A program made the position numbers and the translations under genes. A stretch of DNA of 11,176 bases. Source: an uncultured Clostridia bacterium (GTDB taxonomy: Bacteria; Bacillota; Clostridia; Christensenellales; CAG-917). Each line of letters opens with the position of its first letter. Positions within the stretch are counted from its first letter, which is position 1. Under the pieces are notes generated by a model that saw only the letters and a list, made by a program, of their open reading frames with translations, did not search any database and was not told where the DNA came from. Below are positions 8,090 to 11,176 of this stretch, in pieces. The stretch is taken from positions 1 to 11,176 of the forward strand of contig CANQCC010000049.1 of the NCBI GenBank assembly GCA_947589635.1, in the 5' to 3' direction.

Positions 8090-10084
8090 ATGGCAAGACG
8101 CGAAAGAATTACGGTTTCTTCCCGCGACAGGGACGTCCCCAGGACGAAGGGCGGACTTAAAAAACTTGTTTCCTGCATAGGCGAGTACAAAGCGACGTCG
8201 ATATGGACGTCCGTTCTCGTCGCGCTCGAAGTGGTTTTCGAAGTCTTCATTCCCCTCGTCATGGCGCAGATAGTCAACGTCGGCATGTCCGCGGACAACT
8301 CCGGAAAATTTACTTTTATGCTCGAGCTCGGCAAGAGCAGCACTCCCGTTTTCACTATGACAAATCGCGTGAGTTTTATCGTCGTGTGCGGCGCTCTTAT
8401 GATAGCCATGGCGATAATTTCGCTGTTGTGCGGCGTGTTGAGCGGCAAATTCGCCGCCACCGCCTCCGCGGGATTTGCAAGTAATCTTAGGCAAAAGCTG
8501 TTCTATAAGGTGGAAAATTTCTCCTTTGCCAATCTCGACAGATTCAACACCGCAAGCCTTGTGACAAGGCTGACGACGGACGTCACCAATATGCAAAACT
8601 CATACATGATGATAATCCGCATTATGGTGCGCGCGCCCTTTATGCTTATCATGGCGCTTTGCATGGCGATATCCATAAGCCCGGACCTCAGCGTGATTTT
8701 TGCGATCACTTTGCCTCTTCTTGTCATCATGCTTATAATCGGCATAAAACTTGCCTTCCCGCGCTTTGAAAAGATGCTGCACAAGTATGACGATATGAAC
8801 GAGGTGGAGCAGGAAAACCTCATCGGCATCCGCGCGGTCAAGGCGTTCGTCAGAGAGGACAACGAGATAAAGAAGTTCAAAAAAGTCAGTGAGACGGTGC
8901 AAAAATTGCAATTCAGCGCCGAAAAAATAATCGTCATCGCATTTCCGTTTATGCAGCTGCTTGTCTATGCCTGCATCATCTTCATAATGCTCTTCGGCGG
9001 CAAGGACATCATCGACAACGGCAACGGCACTCGCGGAGTCGGGCTTGAGATGGGCGACCTCACCGCGTTTTTAAGCTACGTCCTTCAGATCCTCATGTCG
9101 CTTATGATGCTCGCCATGACGCTTATGACCATCGTCATGTCCCGCGCTTCATACGCGCGTATAGTCGAAGTGCTCGACGAAAAGATAGATATCGAGGACA
9201 AGCCGGACGCAACCGACGAAAGCCCCGCCGACGGAAGCATAGACTTTGACAATGTGGACTTCTCCTACAGCCGCAGCGCGGACGTGCTCAATCTTGAAAA
9301 CATCGACCTGCACATAAAAAGCGGCGAGACCATTGGAATTATCGGCGGCACAGGCTCCGCAAAAAGCACTCTGGTGCAGCTAATTCCGCGCCTGTACGAC
9401 GTCTACGACGGCGCGGTCAGAGTCGGCGGCAAGGACGTGCGCGACTACAAGATAGAAAATCTGCGCGGATCCGTGGCTATGGTCCTGCAAAAGAACGTGC
9501 TGTTCAGCGGGACAATACGCGAGAACTTGCTTTGGGGCAATCCCGACGCCACTCAGGAGCAGATAGAGCACGCCACAAAGGCGGCGCAGGCGCACGACTT
9601 CATAATGTCCTTCCCCAAGGGCTATGAAACCGACCTCGGACAGGGCGGCGTAAACGTCTCGGGCGGGCAAAAACAGCGTCTCTGCATAGCCCGCGCGCTT
9701 TTGAGACATCCCAAGATCATGATCATGGACGACAGCACAAGCGCCGTGGATACCGCGACGGACGCCGCGATAAGGGCCGGCCTCAAGAAGGAATTTGGCT
9801 ACACGACCGTGCTTATCATCGCGCAGCGCATCTCCTCCGTGCAGGACGCTGACAGAATAGTCGTCATGAACGACGGCAGAATAAGCGCCGTCGGCACTCA
9901 CGACGAGCTGCTTGAAACAAGCGAGATCTATCGCGAAGTCTTCAACTCCCAGCAAAAGGGCAGCGCAGACGACGAAGGCGATATTTTACCTGCTCAAAGC
10001 GAGTTGACGAAGGGCGAAATTTGCGAGGATACGGCCTCAAGAGCCGACCAAAATAACGCGGAAGGGGGTGAGCAAAATGGCTGA
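8090..10084 (+). CDS. ABC exporter half-transporter with degenerate ATPase site (TM287/BmrC-like)
   Basis: A 664-residue subunit of a heterodimeric type IV ABC exporter in the cytoplasmic membrane; the substrate, perhaps drugs or lipids, is unknown. Six membrane segments lie near 36-63, 94-116, 170-196, 200-222, 279-304 and 326-350. The nucleotide-binding domain follows from about 383: A-loop Tyr393, Walker A GGTGSAKST (419-427) with Ala424 where the third glycine is usual, Q-loop VLQK, signature VSGGQ (523-527), Walker B IMIMDD with Asp548 in place of the catalytic Glu, and Gln579 in place of the switch His. Asp and Gln at these two places are the known mark of the non-hydrolysing half in TM287/288-type pairs. 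It ends in an acidic tail. ATG 8090 is preferred because MARRER leads straight into the domain, but GGAGG is only two bases away; ATG 8060 is the alternative. It overlaps the next gene by eight bases. Confidence 0.92.
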   Translation: MARRERITVSSRDRDVPRTKGGLKKLVSCIGEYKATSIWTSVLVALEVVFEVFIPLVMAQIVNVGMSADNSGKFTFMLELGKSSTPVFTMTNRVSFIVVCGALMIAMAIISLLCGVLSGKFAATASAGFASNLRQKLFYKVENFSFANLDRFNTASLVTRLTTDVTNMQNSYMMIIRIMVRAPFMLIMALCMAISISPDLSVIFAITLPLLVIMLIIGIKLAFPRFEKMLHKYDDMNEVEQENLIGIRAVKAFVREDNEIKKFKKVSETVQKLQFSAEKIIVIAFPFMQLLVYACIIFIMLFGGKDIIDNGNGTRGVGLEMGDLTAFLSYVLQILMSLMMLAMTLMTIVMSRASYARIVEVLDEKIDIEDKPDATDESPADGSIDFDNVDFSYSRSADVLNLENIDLHIKSGETIGIIGGTGSAKSTLVQLIPRLYDVYDGAVRVGGKDVRDYKIENLRGSVAMVLQKNVLFSGTIRENLLWGNPDATQEQIEHATKAAQAHDFIMSFPKGYETDLGQGGVNVSGGQKQRLCIARALLRHPKIMIMDDSTSAVDTATDAAIRAGLKKEFGYTTVLIIAQRISSVQDADRIVVMNDGRISAVGTHDELLETSEIYREVFNSQQKGSADDEGDILPAQSELTKGEICEDTASRADQNNAEGGEQNG

Positions 10085-11176
10085 TGAGATCAAAGATCAG
10101 GACATAACGACGCAGGACTCGACCGAGCTTGTTTCTCAAACGGCGCGGGCGCAAACTCCCGATGTCGATCCCTCCGCGCAGGGCGGGACGGAGCAGGGCA
10201 AGAAGAGGTTCCGCGCGCGCTCCCCGCTTGCGACGTTCAAGCGCATACTCAGCTATCTTAAGGGATACAAGCTGCAACTTGGCATATCTATTTTCTGCAT
10301 AATCGCCAATGTGATTTGCAACATAGGCGGCACATTTATGATGTCCATTATCATAAACAACTACATTTTGCCGCTTTCGGGGTTCGATCCCGTCAACTAT
10401 CCCGCCAGTCTAGCCGTGCTCGGCTCGCTTACGGGGCTCAAGGCGTTCTTTGGCATAATGGGCGTCATGGGCGCGATATATCTTGCGGGCGCGGGGCTGC
10501 ACTATCTTTATAACATCCTCATAGTGCGCATAACCTCGCAAGTGCTCCAGCGCGTGCGCGACGAGATGTTCGAAAAGCTGCAGGCGCTCCCCATCAAATT
10601 TTTCGATACGCACACCCACGGAGATCTGATGTCGCTGTTCACAAACGATACGGATACATTAAGGGAGCTGCTTTCAAACGGCCTGCCCAACCTCATCACG
10701 CAGGGACTTACGATCGTGGGCATGTTCATAATGATGGTCATCTTAAGCCCCTTGCTCACGCTTGTGTCCGTCGTAATGCTTGTGCTCGAGCTGTTCATCG
10801 TCAGATACATCGGCGGCAAAAGCGGCAAGCACTTTGTGGGGCAGCAGCGCAAGATCGCCGAGATAAACGGCTATATCGAGGAGCACCTCGACGGACTTAA
10901 AGTCGTCAAAGTGTTCTGCCACGAGGAAGCGGAAAAAGCGCAATTCGACCGCCATAACGGCGAGTTGAGATACGCCTCGCGCAAGGCGCACACCTATGCG
11001 AATATTCTCATGCCTATACTCGGCAACCTGTCATATGTGTCCTACGCGGCGACGGCGATCCTCGGCACGGTCATGGCGATAAACAGTTTCGGCGGCATGA
11101 ATTGGGGCAATCTGGTCAGCTTTATGCAATTCTCACGCCAATTCTCCAACCCCATAGCGCAGATGGCGCAGATGAT
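10077..11176 (+). CDS. ABC exporter half-transporter, partner subunit (TM288-like), 3' end beyond window
   Basis: Open to the right edge without a stop; 366 complete codons are present. It begins with a hydrophilic, Gln/Thr/Asp-rich stretch of about 50 residues, then KRILSYLKGYK and the exporter membrane domain with segments near 66-86, 127-150, 205-243 and 307-335. Family landmarks include KFFDTHTHGDLMSLFTNDTDTLRELL (residues 174-199) and the intracellular-loop segment around NGYIEEHLDGLKVVKVF (264-280). The nucleotide-binding domain is off the window. ATG 10077 lies inside the end of the upstream gene (8-base overlap), five bases after GGGGGTGA (10064-10071), indicating translational coupling and one-to-one synthesis. 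By analogy with TM287/288 and BmrCD, this subunit should carry the working catalytic Glu and His that its partner lacks; this is a prediction. Confidence 0.93.
   Translation, partial: MADEIKDQDITTQDSTELVSQTARAQTPDVDPSAQGGTEQGKKRFRARSPLATFKRILSYLKGYKLQLGISIFCIIANVICNIGGTFMMSIIINNYILPLSGFDPVNYPASLAVLGSLTGLKAFFGIMGVMGAIYLAGAGLHYLYNILIVRITSQVLQRVRDEMFEKLQALPIKFFDTHTHGDLMSLFTNDTDTLRELLSNGLPNLITQGLTIVGMFIMMVILSPLLTLVSVVMLVLELFIVRYIGGKSGKHFVGQQRKIAEINGYIEEHLDGLKVVKVFCHEEAEKAQFDRHNGELRYASRKAHTYANILMPILGNLSYVSYAATAILGTVMAINSFGGMNWGNLVSFMQFSRQFSNPIAQMAQM

Noticed and set aside
8050..8160. 36-codon possible leader peptide before the exporter gene (ATG 8050)
   Set aside because: No ribosome binding site, and it overlaps the exporter start in another frame. 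The composition is Arg/Gly-rich without a run of regulatory codons.

Overview
The window looks like chromosome of a Gram-positive, Clostridia-like Bacillota. The signs are strong AGGAGG-type ribosome binding sites, three promoters with TTGACA and a 17-bp spacer to a near-consensus -10 box, a CIRCE (HrcA) operator before clpB, a large cell-surface lipoprotein with InlB-type repeats, and a TM287/TM288-like heterodimeric ABC exporter. GC is middling in genes, with sharply AT-rich promoter regions. The exact lineage cannot be named from sequence reading alone.

Layout. 1-1755 (minus): clpB, cut by the left window edge inside the second AAA+ domain, with a textbook promoter and a CIRCE element over its predicted transcription start. 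1950-2537 (minus): a TetR/AcrR-family repressor with its own promoter and a very short leader. 2538-2905: a divergent intergenic region with AT-rich direct repeats, a strong rightward promoter and a structured 5' leader. 2906-7879 (plus): a 1657-residue predicted lipoprotein of unknown function, closed by a strong intrinsic terminator. 7926-8089: an AT-rich promoter region and odd leader. 8090-10084 and 10077-11176 (plus): two overlapping, translationally coupled ABC exporter half-transporters. The first has a degenerate ATPase site; the second is cut by the right edge before its nucleotide-binding domain.

How they may work together. ClpB is general proteostasis under heat-shock control and is probably unrelated to the rest. 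The TetR gene, the lipoprotein and the exporter pair form a plausible envelope/efflux neighbourhood: a regulator, a surface protein and a heterodimeric exporter. However, the lipoprotein and exporter have separate promoters with a terminator between them, so a joint function is inference. I see no CRISPR, transposon, tRNA, rRNA or phage feature. The least explained object is the giant lipoprotein, built from two InlB-like repeats and a series of divergent units around a D-G-[FY]-G turn, together with its structured leader.
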